A stretch of 64,000 nt of DNA from Nematostella vectensis (GCF_932526225.1 NC_064047.1:11976460-12040459); one strand, 5' to 3'; shown: positions 1 to 12,941, counted from the first letter of the stretch. Numbers and translations are program-made. The notes: generated from the sequence alone by a model not told the origin.

Positions 1-325
1 ATGTTTTGCTGTAACAAAGAAATGGATTCAAACGACAAGTGAATTTCGAAAGAGAAAAGCGAAATTGAATTCTTCTCACAAGAAATTACTTTATGAGTAT
101 TGAATTATTAAAAGATAAGGATCCCCAAGCTAATGTTGTATTTTGCATGTTTCCTTCATAGTTACTGTAAATATATGGGCTTTACAAAAAAAATTGGGAC
201 AAAAAACTATAATAAAATACCTTCAAACTTTTCTTACCTGTTTTTGGACTTGTTATTCACATCCCTGTGAAGTTTCAATTCATTTGGGGCAATATTGAGC
301 AATTGTAGTTCAACTATATTTACAG

Positions 326-2147
326 CCTAGTTTCAAATCCAAAGAAATTTTGGAACTACGTTAAGAGCCGTCGATCAGAAGTATCAGACATCCCTTCACT
401 AAGGTCTAACGATGGTGTCTCCATATCCCCGCGCGACAAAGCTCAGGTTCTCAACAAGCAGTTCCAAAGTGTGTTCACTGTGGACGACGGAGTACTCCCT
501 GGACTTGGCCCAAGCCCGTTTCCGCATATTAGTGATATCATTTTCACCCCTACTGGCATTAAAAAACAACTAGACAATATGCAGACATGCAAGGCCTCAG
601 GCCCTGATGAACTTCCAGCACGCATCCTACACGACTTGTCAAACTACCTAGCCAACATGTTATGCATCATCTTCCAACAGAGTTACGATAAGGGGACGCT
701 CCCTCTAGACTGGTCTACCGCCAAAGTAGTCCCAGTCCACAAGAAGGATAACCGTGACAACCCCGGCAATTACCGCCCTATCTCTCTTACGTGCCTCTCC
801 TGTAAAGTCATGGAACACATTGTGCTAAGCCATTTAAACAAACATCTATCTGCTTTTAATATCCTGTCAGACCTGCAACATGGCTTCCGCAGCGGTTTCT
901 CCTGTGAGACTCAATTGATTCTTGCTACACATGACTGGGCCAGCACACTTAATTCTCATGGCCAGGTAGATGCCATTATGCTCGACTTTAGCAAGGCCTT
1001 CGACAAGGTGTCCCACGCAAAGCTATCCCATAAACTACATCACTGTGGCATACGTGGAAAGACTCTTGGTTGGATTGAAGCCTTTCTAAACAACCGAAAT
1101 CAGTTCGTAGTAGTTGACGGGTCCCATTCCAGTCAGGTTCCTGTGACATCAGGTGTCCCCCAGGGGACCGTGCTTGGCCCAACCCTCTTTCTTGTGTTCA
1201 TTAACGACATTGTTGACCAATGCAGCTCGGTAACTCGCCTATTTGCAGATGACACAGTGGTCTACAGGACCATTCGATCTCCAGCCGACCATGTGTCCCT
1301 CCAACACGATCTCTGCAACCTTGAAGCCTGGGCTCGGACTTGGCAGATGGAGTTTAATGCCTCTAAATGCCAATTACTGCCGATCACCTTGAAGAGAAAT
1401 AGCAGCTTGTTCAACTACTCGCTAGGCTCCCAGCTCCTGAATTCTACAGACGAGCATGACTATCTAGGGATCCGCGTTGCACACGATCTCCGCTGGAGTA
1501 GGCATTGTTGTAAAGTCTCTTTGAAAGCCAACAAGACTCTTGGATTATTACGACGTACCCTTAAACCCTGTTCTCAGAGTGTAAAGGAACGTGCGTACTT
1601 TTCAATGATAAGACCGGTCATGGAATATGCTTCTCCAGTATGGAACCCCTTCACGGATAGAGACATCAACAAATTAGAGCAAGTGCAGAAAAATGCGGCG
1701 CGTTTCGTCACTGGTACCTACGACCCCAGGGCAAGCTCATCTGACCTTGTTAAATCCCTGAATTTGGACTCGCTTGAAGTGCGACGTCAGCTCGCCCAAC
1801 TATGCCTCTTCTATAAAATCCGCAACAATTTAGTGAACATTGCTCTACCTCAACAATTTCAGCCAAACCTTCGACCGTCCAGAACAAACTCCTCTAAATA
1901 TAACCAGATTCAGTCCAATGTACTTTCCCACTCATACTCTTTTTTTCCTAGAACTATCAGGACTTGGAACTTGCTTCCCTCCGAGGTTGTCGAGTCCTCG
2001 TCGATTGACTCCTTTAAATCAAGTGCACTGCCAGTCTTAAGATCCTTACGGATCCCTGGCCACCTTCGCCGCCTATAATACCTTGGCGCCCCCTAGAAAT
2101 AAGCGCAAGCTTTAATAGGGTCTAACATTTAAGATTTAAGATTTAAG
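326..2147 (+). mobile_element. CR1/L2-like LINE, 5'-truncated, in intron 1 of gene A
   Basis: Units B and C read ...tttacag-taactatg... across this site, so the 1,822-bp insert can be bounded exactly. One frame stays open from about 327 to the stop at 2078, with no need for the later ATG. It encodes the pre-RT linker and a complete reverse transcriptase: NYRPIS, LDFSKAFDKVSH, GVPQGTVLGP and the catalytic FADD (about 1241-1252), then the thumb/maturase-like tail to LRRL. The endonuclease domain is missing, as expected of a 5'-truncated copy. A 3' UTR of about 70 bp ends in an ATTTAAG tandem tail (2125-2147). I see no clear target duplication. The intact frame and absence from B and C argue for a recent insertion. 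The clade is a judgement from RT wording; a Jockey relative is possible. Confidence 0.85.
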
Positions 2148-2258
2148 TAACTATGAATAAAACACGTAAAATACAACATTAGCTCGGGGAACCTATGCCC
2201 TCCCCTGAAACCATATGCAAACTCCGTTATAACTCTATTTTACTGATTATTGTTCTAG

Positions 2259-5200
2259 ATTTCCCCAGCAGATGTTCCGAGTTTGAAGGTGAATTTCATG
2301 ATCAACAGTATTATCTCTGTTCTTCCTTTGTTGACATCTGAAGACTCCAAGAAGAAACCAGTTTGTGAATCGTGTGATAGTGGTGAGCCTGCCCAAGGGA
2401 GATGTAACGAGTGCGATCACTTTGTCTGTGAGCAGTGCATCTCGGCTCATAAGAGATTTCGACCAGTGCAACACCACACTATCCTCAGTCTTGATGAGAT
2501 CAAAAGCGGAAAGTTACTTGCAATGAGCAAGGCTTCCTTCTGTACCAAACATAAGGGTAAAAAGCTGAAACTGTTTTGCGAATCTTGTAAGGAAGTGATT
2601 TGCCGAGATTGCACCGTCGTTGATCATAAAAATCACGATTACCTTTTCACAAGTGATGTAATCGCTCGAGAGAAAGAAGAAATATTGGGAAGAGCAAAAA
2701 AAGTTGCATCAAAAATCACCGATATTGAACAGGCGATGGCATTGGTAGAAGAGGCTCAACATCATCTCGAGGAAAATAAACGTGCGACCAGAAGGGATCT
2801 GGATCAGTTTATTGATAAGCAGATAGGTACTCTTGAGAAGATGCGATCTGATCTTAAAGGGGGGATTGAGTCAGCTTGTCAAAAGCATGAGAAGCAGCTG
2901 ACTGCCCAGAGAGAGACTCTATCCATGAGACTTGCAAGTGCTCGTAGCAGTTTGGAGTTTGCTGAGAGAATGTGCAGAGATGCAAATGATGTGGATGTCT
3001 TGTCCATCAGGAATGAAGTGCTATCCCAGCTATCGAGTCTAGCAGAGAAACCCGTGGATCAGCCTTGTACGGAGGTTGGAGTTCGTCTTGTAGTGGATGA
3101 GGAGTATTGGGATTCTTTGTCAAAGAAGATTTCTGTTGGTGAATCTGAAACAGGTACTAATTCTCTAATACTGTTATGTAGGTCGGTCGGTCGGTCGGTC
3201 GGTCGGTCGGTCGGTCGGTCGGTCGGACGGACGGACGGACGGACGGACGGCCGGCAGGCAGGCAGGCAGGCAGGCAGGTAGGTAGGTAGGTAGGTACCCT
3301 CAATGGACTCTTGAATAGGCTTCCTAGTTTTACCTTTTACTACCATCTCGAAGGTCTTTCTCATGTTCAACTCCATTCGGTTCTCCAGCGCCCAGCGCTT
3401 GATGTTGGTAACTTTCTCCAGCGATGAATCAATCGTGTCTGAACCAGATATCACAGGCGTACTTATTGTGATGTCATCCGCATATTTGAGTTGGCGCTAG
3501 CGTTCTGAATGTCATTTACCATGATAGAGAATAGCAACGGTCCTAGCACCGTTCCTTAGGGGACTCCTCTGCTGATTCCAAGGAAACTGGTAGCCATCCC
3601 ATTAACCACAACTCGCTGCTTTCGATCGCACAGGAAGCTCATTATCCACAATCTGTTACAAAACTAATGGGACACTTTCCCTCCCCCTTCCTCAATGTTG
3701 GAGGGCAAATGATCACCTTGCTACTGCTTGTGTTTTGAGCTGAAAAATCGCCTCTTACCAATATTAATCGGGGGGAGAGGGTTGGCGGTTGTTCGTATGG
3801 GAAGTGTCCCACTTACTTTTGTTGAGGATTGTCTGAGCAAGTGACTGACAGGTCCTGGAACAGGAAACACTATCGTTGATAACGCAACGACAATACAACT
3901 ATGCGAACGTCAAAATCAAACACATACAATTATCGTGCCAGAATTGCGCGTAAAAATGGACAGAAGCTTCAGAGACGACTATTTCATTGTAAACAATCTC
4001 ATCTGTTTCTTCATATAAAAAATACCGCCTATGAAGAATTTATTACGTGAGAGATTTTCACTACAAATTTAGTCACGCAAGCTTGTCTCGGGGAGAAGGT
4101 CAATTCAATAAATTCATCTGTTTTACAATAGTTTTGCTAAATATCTGACACTTTGACACACAGTTATGCTTGAAGAGTTCAAGCAAAGTGTATGCAATGC
4201 TTTTTCTGTGGAGCATTCGCTAAAATCGACGGCTACAGACTACGTCTTCTGTTCTGCTTACGTGGCTCAACGATTAACACCAACGGTTAACCATTTTAAA
4301 ATTGTTTAAGAAATGCCTTACGAAAGAAATTCGAACTCTAAAATAATACAGTAACAACTTGAGATTCAAGCTCATGAATTGACACTAGTTTTGTTTGAAT
4401 GAGGGTTTGCATTTTGGAGAGAGAGCTCATGGTAGATGGTTGACCGTCGTTTTACTAAGATAAAAATAAAGTTCATTTTTATATAAACGGTCTACCACGG
4501 TTGACCGCTCAAAAAAGCCCTATTATATATTTCAAATCATTTGTAAGCTTCATATACCTAAATAGCTTTGTGATGGTAATAGAATAGACGAATGATTGAA
4601 AAAATTTGGCTACCATGAGTGGGAATGATGTTTTTCTAAAAATGGTAGACCGTACACGGTCCACACCCGCTTTTTTGCACCGCCATGCTAAATATATAAA
4701 CACTTGTTGTGATGTTCATTGAAAATGAAATGAGACGAGGCTCTCATGTTTTCAACAACAGATAAACCGCCTTTTTATCGCTTTCTTTAGTCGATTTGTT
4801 ATTTATTGTTTGATTGGGAAATACTTATTAGGCGATGATCTTTTTAGTCTCTATGCCTGTATTTATTACCTAAATTGGCCATAAAAGCGGTGTTTTTCGG
4901 CTAAATACTCCGAGGGATGGCTGCTTTTGTAAATGAAGACAATCGGCACGATATATAGACAGTCTTTTTGGCAACATCAAATGAATTTTATAGTTTACAA
5001 AATTATAGTCTGAAAATATCCTAGCGCACCTTCATTTAATTCAAATTAATTGAATAAAATATTCCAAATAGCGCACAGATATCCCAAAAGTATTTTCTTG
5101 GGACGTCAACATGTTTACTTCAAGCTCGAATAATTAATAGATTGAAAAACTTTCATTAGGGTATGCGAATAAAGAGAATACATTTTAAGAAATCGATGAT

Positions 5201-8200
5201 AAGCGTGACAAATTCCAATCGTTCCACTTCTGAGACAATCTGTTACAAAACTAATGGGACACTTTCCCTCCCTCTTCCTCAATGTTTAAGGGCAAATGAT
5301 CACCTTGCTACTGCTTGTGTTTTGAGCTGAAAAATCGCCTCTAACCAATATTAATCGGGGGGAGAGGGTTGGCGGTTGTTCGTGTGGGAAGTGTTCCACT
5401 TACTTTTGTTGAAGATTGCAGTTCTTGATGTAAGGGTTGATGTCGTATTTTGCCAGTTTATTACAGAGAATATGGTGAGGGACAGTGTCGAAGGCCTTGC
5501 TGAAATCAAATGACAAGGCTCTAACAAAATCTGCATCGTTGTCTAACTGCTTGAGCCAAAAATGTTGGCATTTGATCAGGGCCATTGTTGTGTTATGGCC
5601 TTTCTTGTAGGCAAATTGGTCGGGGCCAATTTTTGACTTAAGAGTGGAACAGAGTTCGTTTCTGCAGACAAGACGCTTGAAAATCCTCATGATGATATTA
5701 GTCAGTGAGATTGGTCTGAGTTGACTACACTCTGTCAGAAGAGATTCCTTAGGGATGGGCGAGATGTTCGCTAACTTCAAAGCCATTGGGACAGTTTGTT
5801 GTTGGAGTGAACTGTTACCTGTCCTCCTGGTGCCGTGTGGCACATAGGACCTTCACAGTGCTTTTCCACTTTCCACTTTTCCCTGTCTGCTGCTTTTGAC
5901 CGCACCTCGTCCCAGTTCCTCCACCCCGCCTCGCCTCTCTCCCTTTCCACAGTCCTTCGCCATGTTGTTTTGGGTCTTCCCTGTTTCCTTCTGCCTTCTG
6001 GTGTCCAAGTTAATGCTACGCTGCAGTCATTTTCTCTTCCTTGTTTCAACATGTGTCCGATCATTTTCCATCGCCGTCTCTTCACTTCACTGCTCAATTG
6101 ATGTACTCCAGTTCTTCTCTGTACCTCTTCATTCGTTACATGGTCTTCCCAACTAATCTTCAATATCCTTCTCAAACACTTCTGTTCATCTTCCACGTCT
6201 CGCAACCGTACAATAAAACCGAAAGTACCAACGACTTGTAAATCTTTATCTTTGTCCGTCTCATGATCTTCTTTGAGTTCCATATACGTTTCAGCCTTGT
6301 GTACACACTCCTTGCTTTTGATAATCTATTTCTGAGATCTTTCATTCCACCACCCTCTCTGCAAACTTTTGCTCCTAGGTACGTAAACTCGATGACGTCT
6401 TCGATTTCTTTTCCATTGATCACAATATTTCCATGCTGTTTGGCATTTATCCTTAGCATCTTCGTCTTTTCTAAGTTTATTTTCAATCCCGCTCGCCTAG
6501 CCTCGCCGTCCAGCTTTGCTGTCTTCTCCTGAATATGGTGTTTTGTTGAGGAAAGCAATGCTTTGTCGTCCGCAAAGTCTAGATCGTCCAGTTTAGATGT
6601 AAATTTCCATCGTATTCCATTTTCTCCTTTTCCAACTGACCTTCGCAATATCCAGTCCATGACCAATAGAAACATAAAGCCCGACATATTGCAGACTTGC
6701 TTTAGTCTATGCAATTAACATACAAAGTTGCCTGCCACTCATTCACTTGCTCTATGATGTTTCTCAGTATAAATACTTGCTCCGTAGTTCCTCTCCCTCT
6801 TCTATAGCCAGCCTGCTCCTTTCTCAACTTTTTTTCAACTCCGTTTCGTATCCTGTCAATAACCATTCTTCCAAGTATCTTCCCTACGATGGACAATAAG
6901 GTGATTCCTCGTGAGTTCTTACATTCTTTTAAATTTCCTTTCTTTGGTAGCTTTATTATAAGCCCTTTCTTCCAATCATTTGGGATGGTTTCATGCCTCC
7001 ACACTTTTACAAGTAGCTTATGCACTCGCTCGGCCGAGAATTCTGGGTCTGCCTTCAGCAACTCAGCTGTGATATTATCTATGCCCGGCGATTTTCCATT
7101 CTTTAGTGTTGTGATTGTATCTTTTACTTCTCCGAAAGTTGGTTTATTGACGGATATTTCCTCTATCAATTCTCCGAATTCAAATTCAACTTCATCCTCC
7201 GTTTCTATGGGGTTATCTGGTTGCTCTCTATTTAATACTTCCCTAAAATGTTCTGTCCATCTCCTCTGTATTTCCTCTTTTTTACTGAGAAGGTTACCGT
7301 CCTTATCCAACACTGCGGTGCTGTGCCTAGGTCTCTCGTTACATAGTTTCTTCGTCAACCCATATAAGGTCTTCATATGTTGGCTTTGCGCCGCCTTTTC
7401 TCTCCTCTAACCATTTCTTTTTGTCTGCCTTCAAACTTCGCTTCACTTCTCTGTCTCTTTCTCTGTACTTTTTCCTCAATTGCCCCTTAACTCTCTCCGA
7501 TCGTGGACTCAATATTTTCTCATTCATCTGTTGTCTTTCATTTATCAGACTCCAAGACTCTCCGCTAATCCATGGTTTGTTCTTCTTTCGTGGCTTACCT
7601 AAAACTGTCTCTGCAACTTCCAAAAGTGCCTTTTTGATTACAGTAAAGTCCCTTTCCACTTCTTCCTTTGCATCTACTACTTCTTCCCCTCTCTCTTCTT
7701 CGTCCTCTTGCTCCAATGCTTGGAACCGATTCCTTAATTTGATGTTAAATGTGTTCCTTACCTCTTTCTCCGTCAATTTAGATGTATCATATTTCACTCT
7801 GAAATATGTTGCACACACCAAGTAGTGATCACTTCCTACGTCCGCTGATCTAAAAACCCTAGTGTCTTTTACTGAATTCCTAAACCTCTTATTTACCAAA
7901 ACATGGTCTATCTGGTTCTTTGTCTTTCCATCTGGTGAAATCCAAGTTGCCTTGTGAATGGTTCTATGTGGGAACAGCGTCCCAGTTATGACAAGTTCGT
8001 TAAGGTCACACAATTCACATAATCTTTCTCCATTGTCATTTCGAACTCCCAATCCATGCTTCCCCATGACTCTTTCATAGTCCCAGTTTTGGCCTCCAAC
8101 CTTTGCATTCATATCACCAGTGATGATTACCATGTCGTGTTGATTTCTGCTATCTAGTACCTCCTGCAGCCGTGTATAGAACTCATCTTTTAAATGTTCG

Positions 8201-11200
8201 TCTGCATCCTCTGTAGGCGCGTATATGTGAATGATGGTCAATTGAATGTGCCTGGAGTAGAATCTTGCTTGAATCATTCTCTCGTTCCAAGGAGTCCATT
8301 CTATTAAACAAGCCGCCGCATTTTTGGACATGAGGATCCCTACTCCCTCTCTATGGATGTTATCTTCCCTTCCAGAATAAACCATCGTCTCGCCATCTCT
8401 CAGCTGCATTTTCCCTTGGCCTGTCCAGTGAGTTTCACTGATTCCCATGATGTCGATGTCTCTCTTGCCCATTTCCCTCGCTGCTTGGGCAACATTGCCG
8501 CTACTATATAATGTCCTGACATTCCAATTACCTATTCTCATTGCATGTTTTGGGTGGACCAATGGTTTAGTCAGCACAGGGGCGTCCGGATGGCTTTGGC
8601 CTCTGCGCGTCATACAATCTCTTTCATGAGATGCAGCCACGGTCTTCCCAAGTGAATTATCTCTGCTTCTTGTTTCTGTGATCAGCTATTTCTTTATGGG
8701 AGAGGGTTATCAACCCTTTTCCCAACCCCCAACCTGGAGGACCAGTGGATCACTCTTCGTCTGGCCCCTACCTTTCGACCTGTTCGGCATGGGTGTCCCT
8801 GCCAGGAGTAAAATACTCCCACCGACATAGCTCTAGAGGTCATTGGGACACACAAACACCCTCACCACGATAAGGTGGCGATCCCATCGAGGATGTGTTG
8901 GAGTGAACAGTTGAAGATATTTGTGACAACAGGTGCAAGATGGTGAGAAAAGTCGCGCCAGAGCCAGTACGGAAATTGATCAGGCCCTGAGGCAGTTCGT
9001 TTCTATGTGATAAAAAAAACTCATTACATCGCTCTCACTCACTGTTGGGGTTCGGGTGCCTTCAGGTATCTCCAGGCGCACGAGGACAACATATGCCTTG
9101 TGAGTTGATGATGTCGGGTGAAATCACCGATGATGATGATGATGATGCGCGTTCCCTGTGTCTTCCGGCCAGTTATTCTATTGGCTGTCTCCCACCATTC
9201 TTTTGAACCGCATTTGTGTTCCTTATGAACAGCTTCCACCTGATTACTCCGAATGAGAATGTTGATACACTCTTTGCGCCTCAGAATCTCAGCACGGATT
9301 CCTTTATGCGCGATTCTGTTCCTAATGTTACAAAGGTGTTCAACCAGGGCGGACATGTAAGGTGGGTCTCTGGATGAGACTTTGACCCGAATGAGCGGAA
9401 AACATTCATTGAACATCGACCACAGGCTCGCATTTAGCAGCTCCACACTCTCCTCTAGGTTAGCAAGATTTTTAATAGGACTCCAGTCGAAAACATTTGT
9501 TTTTCCTGATCAAATAACTGAAATCCTCTGCTATCAAACCTCTCACTTTTCAGAAAAATAATTTTACCTTTGATTTGATTTTTGCATTGTTTTTTTACCC
9601 CAGTAACTCTATGCCTAAATTTAACCTCATGGTAGTGTAAAGTAATTTTTGTTTTTTAATCATGTAGTTTTCATTGTATGTATACCCCGAATTATTTACA
9701 TTTATTACATTATGAGTAGCGACTGAAGGGATCAAAGCCGCAGTTCTTATCTAGAAATAATTGAGATAATTTTAAAGCAGAAACTTCATAGGATACCAGA
9801 TTCACAATTTTTAAGCACCAGCGTTTTGCGACGAATAGAATACATAGAAGCATACCATAATACACAAGGCTTTATTCATAATATTTCCTGATGGTGAAAT
9901 TCAGTTGCAGATCTTTTGCTGAATGGTAGTTCTACAAAAGGTGGTTACGGGTTAGGTTTATTCGAAAGATTAATGGTGATCAAGTCCAGCGTTTGTGACA
10001 CTTCGATAATTTGTCCTATTTATATATAATTTTCGGCGAAGGGATTTTTATCCTTTCTGTAATTGACAGAGAGTGTCTTTTGACACAAATCCAATCCTGA
10101 TGGTGGAACTTTGGGCCCAGAATACTCTAGGAATCTTGATTTGGGGCAGGACTTTGTACGACCACACAACAACAGCAGCAACAATTTGTACTAACCCTTT
10201 GGGTGACACACATATACACTGACTTTATTTGTTTGAGACATGATGAGGATAAGGAATTGTGCCTTCTTGATAAAAAGAGTATTGGTTACTTATCTGGTGA
10301 TGGTGTAACTCCGTTTGTAGGTCTTGAGCAGTCCGCCATCCTCAGCGGCAAAGGTCCAGAGTACCTCCGAGATCTCTTGGGATTCCTGAAGCCCGTGCAG
10401 CAAAGTCCCAAGAGTCGCTGGGTCAGATGTTTCTCAGCAAAGAGAGATGGCTGGGCTGCCAGGACCTTCTATGAAAAATGCAATGGCAAAGCGCCGAACA
10501 TAGTACTCGTTAGTGTTGGAGGAAGATACGTGTTTGGTGGCTACTCTGACGTAGCGTGGACAAGTGAGTACACTAATGAATACCAGAAGGGTCGTATCAG
10601 GGTGATGGTCGAGATGTCCGATCATGTTTGTAAAAAGAAACCATTTAACCTATTTTTGTTCAATACCATGAACTTTAAACTTAAGACTTGCAGTACGTTT
10701 TCCTAAGCCACCTTCCACCCAATATGTATTAAGTCATATGATAAAAGGATTGGATAGACAAATATAGATATAGTTTGTTAGCAGCTACCATTGTATTACA
10801 TGAGGTGAGCTCGTTAATTTTGCTGTTTGGTGCAGGAAAATGTTTTTACATAATTACAAGATTTTTCCTTGGAGAACCCTTAAAGTAGGTTTTACTAAAA
10901 TCGAGAAATTAAACAGAAACTCTGGATATCTTAGCGCAATTACATTCCTACTACTTCTGTTATTTATTTCGTGTCTACATCGCAATACTGTAATTCAGAT
11001 TCTTCCAAAAGCAGCTTCGTGTCTACACCGCAATACTGTAATTCAGATTCTTCCGAAAGCAGTTTTATGTCTGAGTATCCAGAGTGAAGCCGGCAGAAGG
11101 AGGATCTTAGGACCCAAGTTTATTTTTCTTTCGATAATCTTTTTAATAATCGTTTCATAATTTATCGTGTTTGGGGACAAACACAAGTTTGACAAGGGAG

Positions 11201-12941
11201 GTATGTTATAGGACGGTTTGTTATATTGTTTAGGTTATAGGTTATTGTCGTCTAGTATTTCATGTTCCTATCTTGAAGTTTTATTTATCTTTGAATAATT
11301 TAGATTTTGTTTACAATTGATGGTTTCCTAAGTCTAGATTTTAGCACGCCCGTGGACCCTCCGCATCGATGACCTTTTGGTGCGTCTAAATCCAGGGAGT
11401 GTACAGTTTCTTAAACGTGGAGAAATCTCCGGTTTCTTTTTGTTTTGGAAATTTTGTTTGAATATTTAAATTCTTTCTAAATTGTATGCCACCGCCCTCA
11501 CCCCTTGGTTTAGACATCTCTACTTGTATCGTTATTTCAATTAGGCGAAACTGTTGTAGACACGCGCTCTTTCAGCATGCGCAGTTAAGTTTTAAAAGTT
11601 GCTTAATCATTAGTGTTATTTTAGAGTTACCTTGACTTCATAGATTATTCTGTAAATACGCAGGGACGAGAGACCAACTCTGTGATTTCCCACGCCCTCA
11701 CGCTTTTGTCTGATTGGTTCGTTTTGCCAAATTTTCTCCGTTTCCTCTTGAATTGTTTTACATTCAAGATTGTTTTACATATTTCCTTTCATGTGGGACC
11801 ACTACATGGGTATCTGTCTGGTCCAAGGGTATAAATATAGCGAACCTAATTCTGTACTTATGCTGCTGCTGTGGCCAAACATTTGGAAAGCATTGAAAAA
11901 CGCCAGCCTTGCCTTCGTCTTCATCTCCGTCTTAAGGATCCCGGCTTGTGCCCCTAACATTAATTCATACAATGGGAAATAATTTTGATTATTTTTGCTT
12001 TTTATCTTATGTTAATTAATAGAATTTCGAATATTATTTTTTACCGTTGTTTTGACTGAAAATACAACTTTAAGCTCCATTGAAGGGTTGTGGGTAAGGG
12101 ATCAATTGTATCTTTTTCCCATCGGCAATTCAATCACCATCGTTAGATGTATTTCACGGTATAATAGCTTGGCATTCACTCATCAGAGGAGATACTAGTT
12201 ATTATATAAAATGTGGTAGGACTGTATTTCTATTCCTTTTGATCAACTTTTTGCAAACACGGCATCTAATAAATCTCCATGAAATCTCTAATAAGCCCCT
12301 GGCGATTATTTCTTTTTGTCTTGACAAAATCTGCTCGATTAGAGGGAGGGGCTTGTTTCAAAACCTTTTTTTCATTTTCTGACACTAGGTATTTCGGCCC
12401 CTATAAAAGGTGTTAAAAATTAGTGCTTATTACTCGTACAAAAATAGATAAATCTAGCAAGAGTCAATTGTTCCTTTTGGAAAGATGTTTCTTCGGGGTT
12501 AGGGGTGAAGACTCAATTTCCTTGAATTTTAATAATACGAGTTCGGCACGGTTTTTGCTGTTTTTATTCTAGTTTGTATTTTAAAATAACGCATTTTGTT
12601 TTATGTTCTTCAAAGTGAGTGACCGTGGATGGCAGTCCTCCAGCAAGTCATTCTTGTACACGCTGTGTAACAAGAATGGCTACCGCCCTGAAAAGTTGCC
12701 ATTGAGGGACCCGCCAGATAGAATCGCCATTCGGGACCACACAAGTTGCGGTCCGGTGTTTGGTGGTGGTGGTGACCTGTTTATCGCTGACAACGCGGGG
12801 GGTAATGAAGAGTCCTATACGGAGCCACACACGTACGCTCGTCCCCAGGGCGCCACATCTGATGGCCCGTGTGACGTCTTTGCTGGCACCTGGTCATTCA
12901 CACCCGACGAAATGGAGGTGTTTCACGAGGTGGTGGACTGA
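2259..12941 (+). CDS. TRIM-TLDc protein, copy A (RING exon outside window)
   Basis: Three exons are visible: 2259-3153, 10150-10563 and 12616-12941, ending in TGA. The first begins after TTCTAG and encodes ISPADVPSLKVNFMINS, B-box 1 (CESC...CNEC...CEQC...H), B-box 2 (CTKH...CESC...CRDC...H..H) and a coiled coil. It ends in phase 1 at a GT donor. The next two encode the halves of a TLDc domain: W-x3-FSAKRDGW-x3-TF, YVFGGYSDVAW, then SFLYTLCNKNGY, GPVFGGGGDLFIAD and FTPDEMEVF. The GTGAGT donor at 10564 and the acceptor at 12615 are also in phase. The acceptor at 10149 is the least certain; it was chosen because it keeps phase and an open frame in all three copies. With a 61-residue RING exon the protein would have about 605 residues, six fewer than copy C, because the linker lacks DVISVG. 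TRIM proteins are usually E3 ubiquitin ligases; TLDc proteins bind V-ATPase or act in oxidative-stress resistance. The combined role is unknown. Confidence 0.8.
3177..3297. repeat. Compound tetranucleotide microsatellite, unit A
   Basis: Runs of GGTC, GGAC, GGCA and GGTA follow one another, each step changing one base. It starts about 22 bp after the exon 2 donor and abuts the 3' end of the minus-strand LINE fragment. It is 121 bp here but only 53 bp in B and C. Confidence 0.95.
3649..5418. mobile_element. Composite TIR element in the LINE remnant, unit A
   Basis: The RT reading frame of the LINE runs K-N-W-I-M-S across this site if 1,770 bp plus a 2-bp CA duplication (3647-3648 and 5419-5420) are removed. 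The ends are imperfect inverted repeats of about 30 bp: CAATCTGTTACAAAAC at the left, and the complement of CTTTTGTTGAAGATTG at the right, each followed inward by GGGACACTT. A complete 185-bp TIR module occurs at each end (about 3648-3832 and 5235-5418) in the same orientation, flanking about 1.4 kb of AT-rich DNA without a recognisable transposase. It is non-autonomous. Confidence 0.75.
5813..8895 (-). mobile_element. RTE-like LINE with 13-bp target duplication, unit A
   Basis: Inserted inside the older LINE and flanked by TGTTGGAGTGAAC at 5800-5812 and 8896-8908. Read on the minus strand: a 5' UTR (8895-8641), then an apurinic-type endonuclease (8640-7339) with RIGNWNVRTLYSSG, ISETHW, GDMNAKVGG, NQIDHVLVN and GSDHYLV, resembling the craniofacial-development-protein-2-like family. 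The RT follows (7376-6702 and 6714-6172) with KSPGIDNITAELLK, QAGYRRGRGTTEQ and DFADD, then a C-terminal part (6283-5840) with VLLYGCETW and GRPKTTWRRTVERER. Between NCID and QVCNMSGF about 60 residues, including the FDSVHR region, are missing and the frame shifts, so the copy cannot encode active RT. Absent from B and C. Confidence 0.85.
10971..11070. repeat. 48-bp minisatellite, about 2 copies, unit A
   Basis: Two units of TCTACATCGCAATACTGTAA plus 28 further bases lie in the intron between the TLDc exons. The same locus has about 35 copies in unit B and 9 in C. The flanks (GTTATTTATTTC before, CTGAGTATCCAGAGTGAAG after) are conserved in all three. Confidence 0.93.

Larger units (their letters stand above)
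3298..9460 (-). pseudogene. Old LINE (RT) remnant, unit A, split by two insertions
   Basis: On the minus strand three blocks form one element. 9460-8896 is the region before the RT (MELLNASLWSMFNECFP, CNIRNRIAHKG). 5812-5419 carries RT motifs such as LRPISLTNI, DQFAYKKGHNTTMALI and FDFSKAFDTVPH. 3648-3298 carries FLCDRKQRVVVNG, GVPQGTVLGPL and the end of the RT; a short deletion removes the YADD region and breaks the frame here, whereas B and C keep IKYADD. The breaks are the RTE-like LINE (5813-8895) and the composite TIR element (3649-5418). The copy is in all three units, so it predates the duplication. Confidence 0.8.

Noticed and set aside
4509-4703. Frame of 64 codons (MFIYLAWRCKKAGVDRVRS), also in B and C
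   Set aside because: It lies inside the non-autonomous TIR element, has no family resemblance, and is preserved only because the units are young.
5835-6532. Plus-strand frames of 66-89 codons opposite the RTE-like LINE
   Set aside because: Shadows of the minus-strand LINE coding sequence.
10203-10706. TLDc exon 1 as a separate 167-residue protein
   Set aside because: The frame has no ATG at its start, runs past a perfect GTGAGT donor into intron, and covers only half a TLDc domain.
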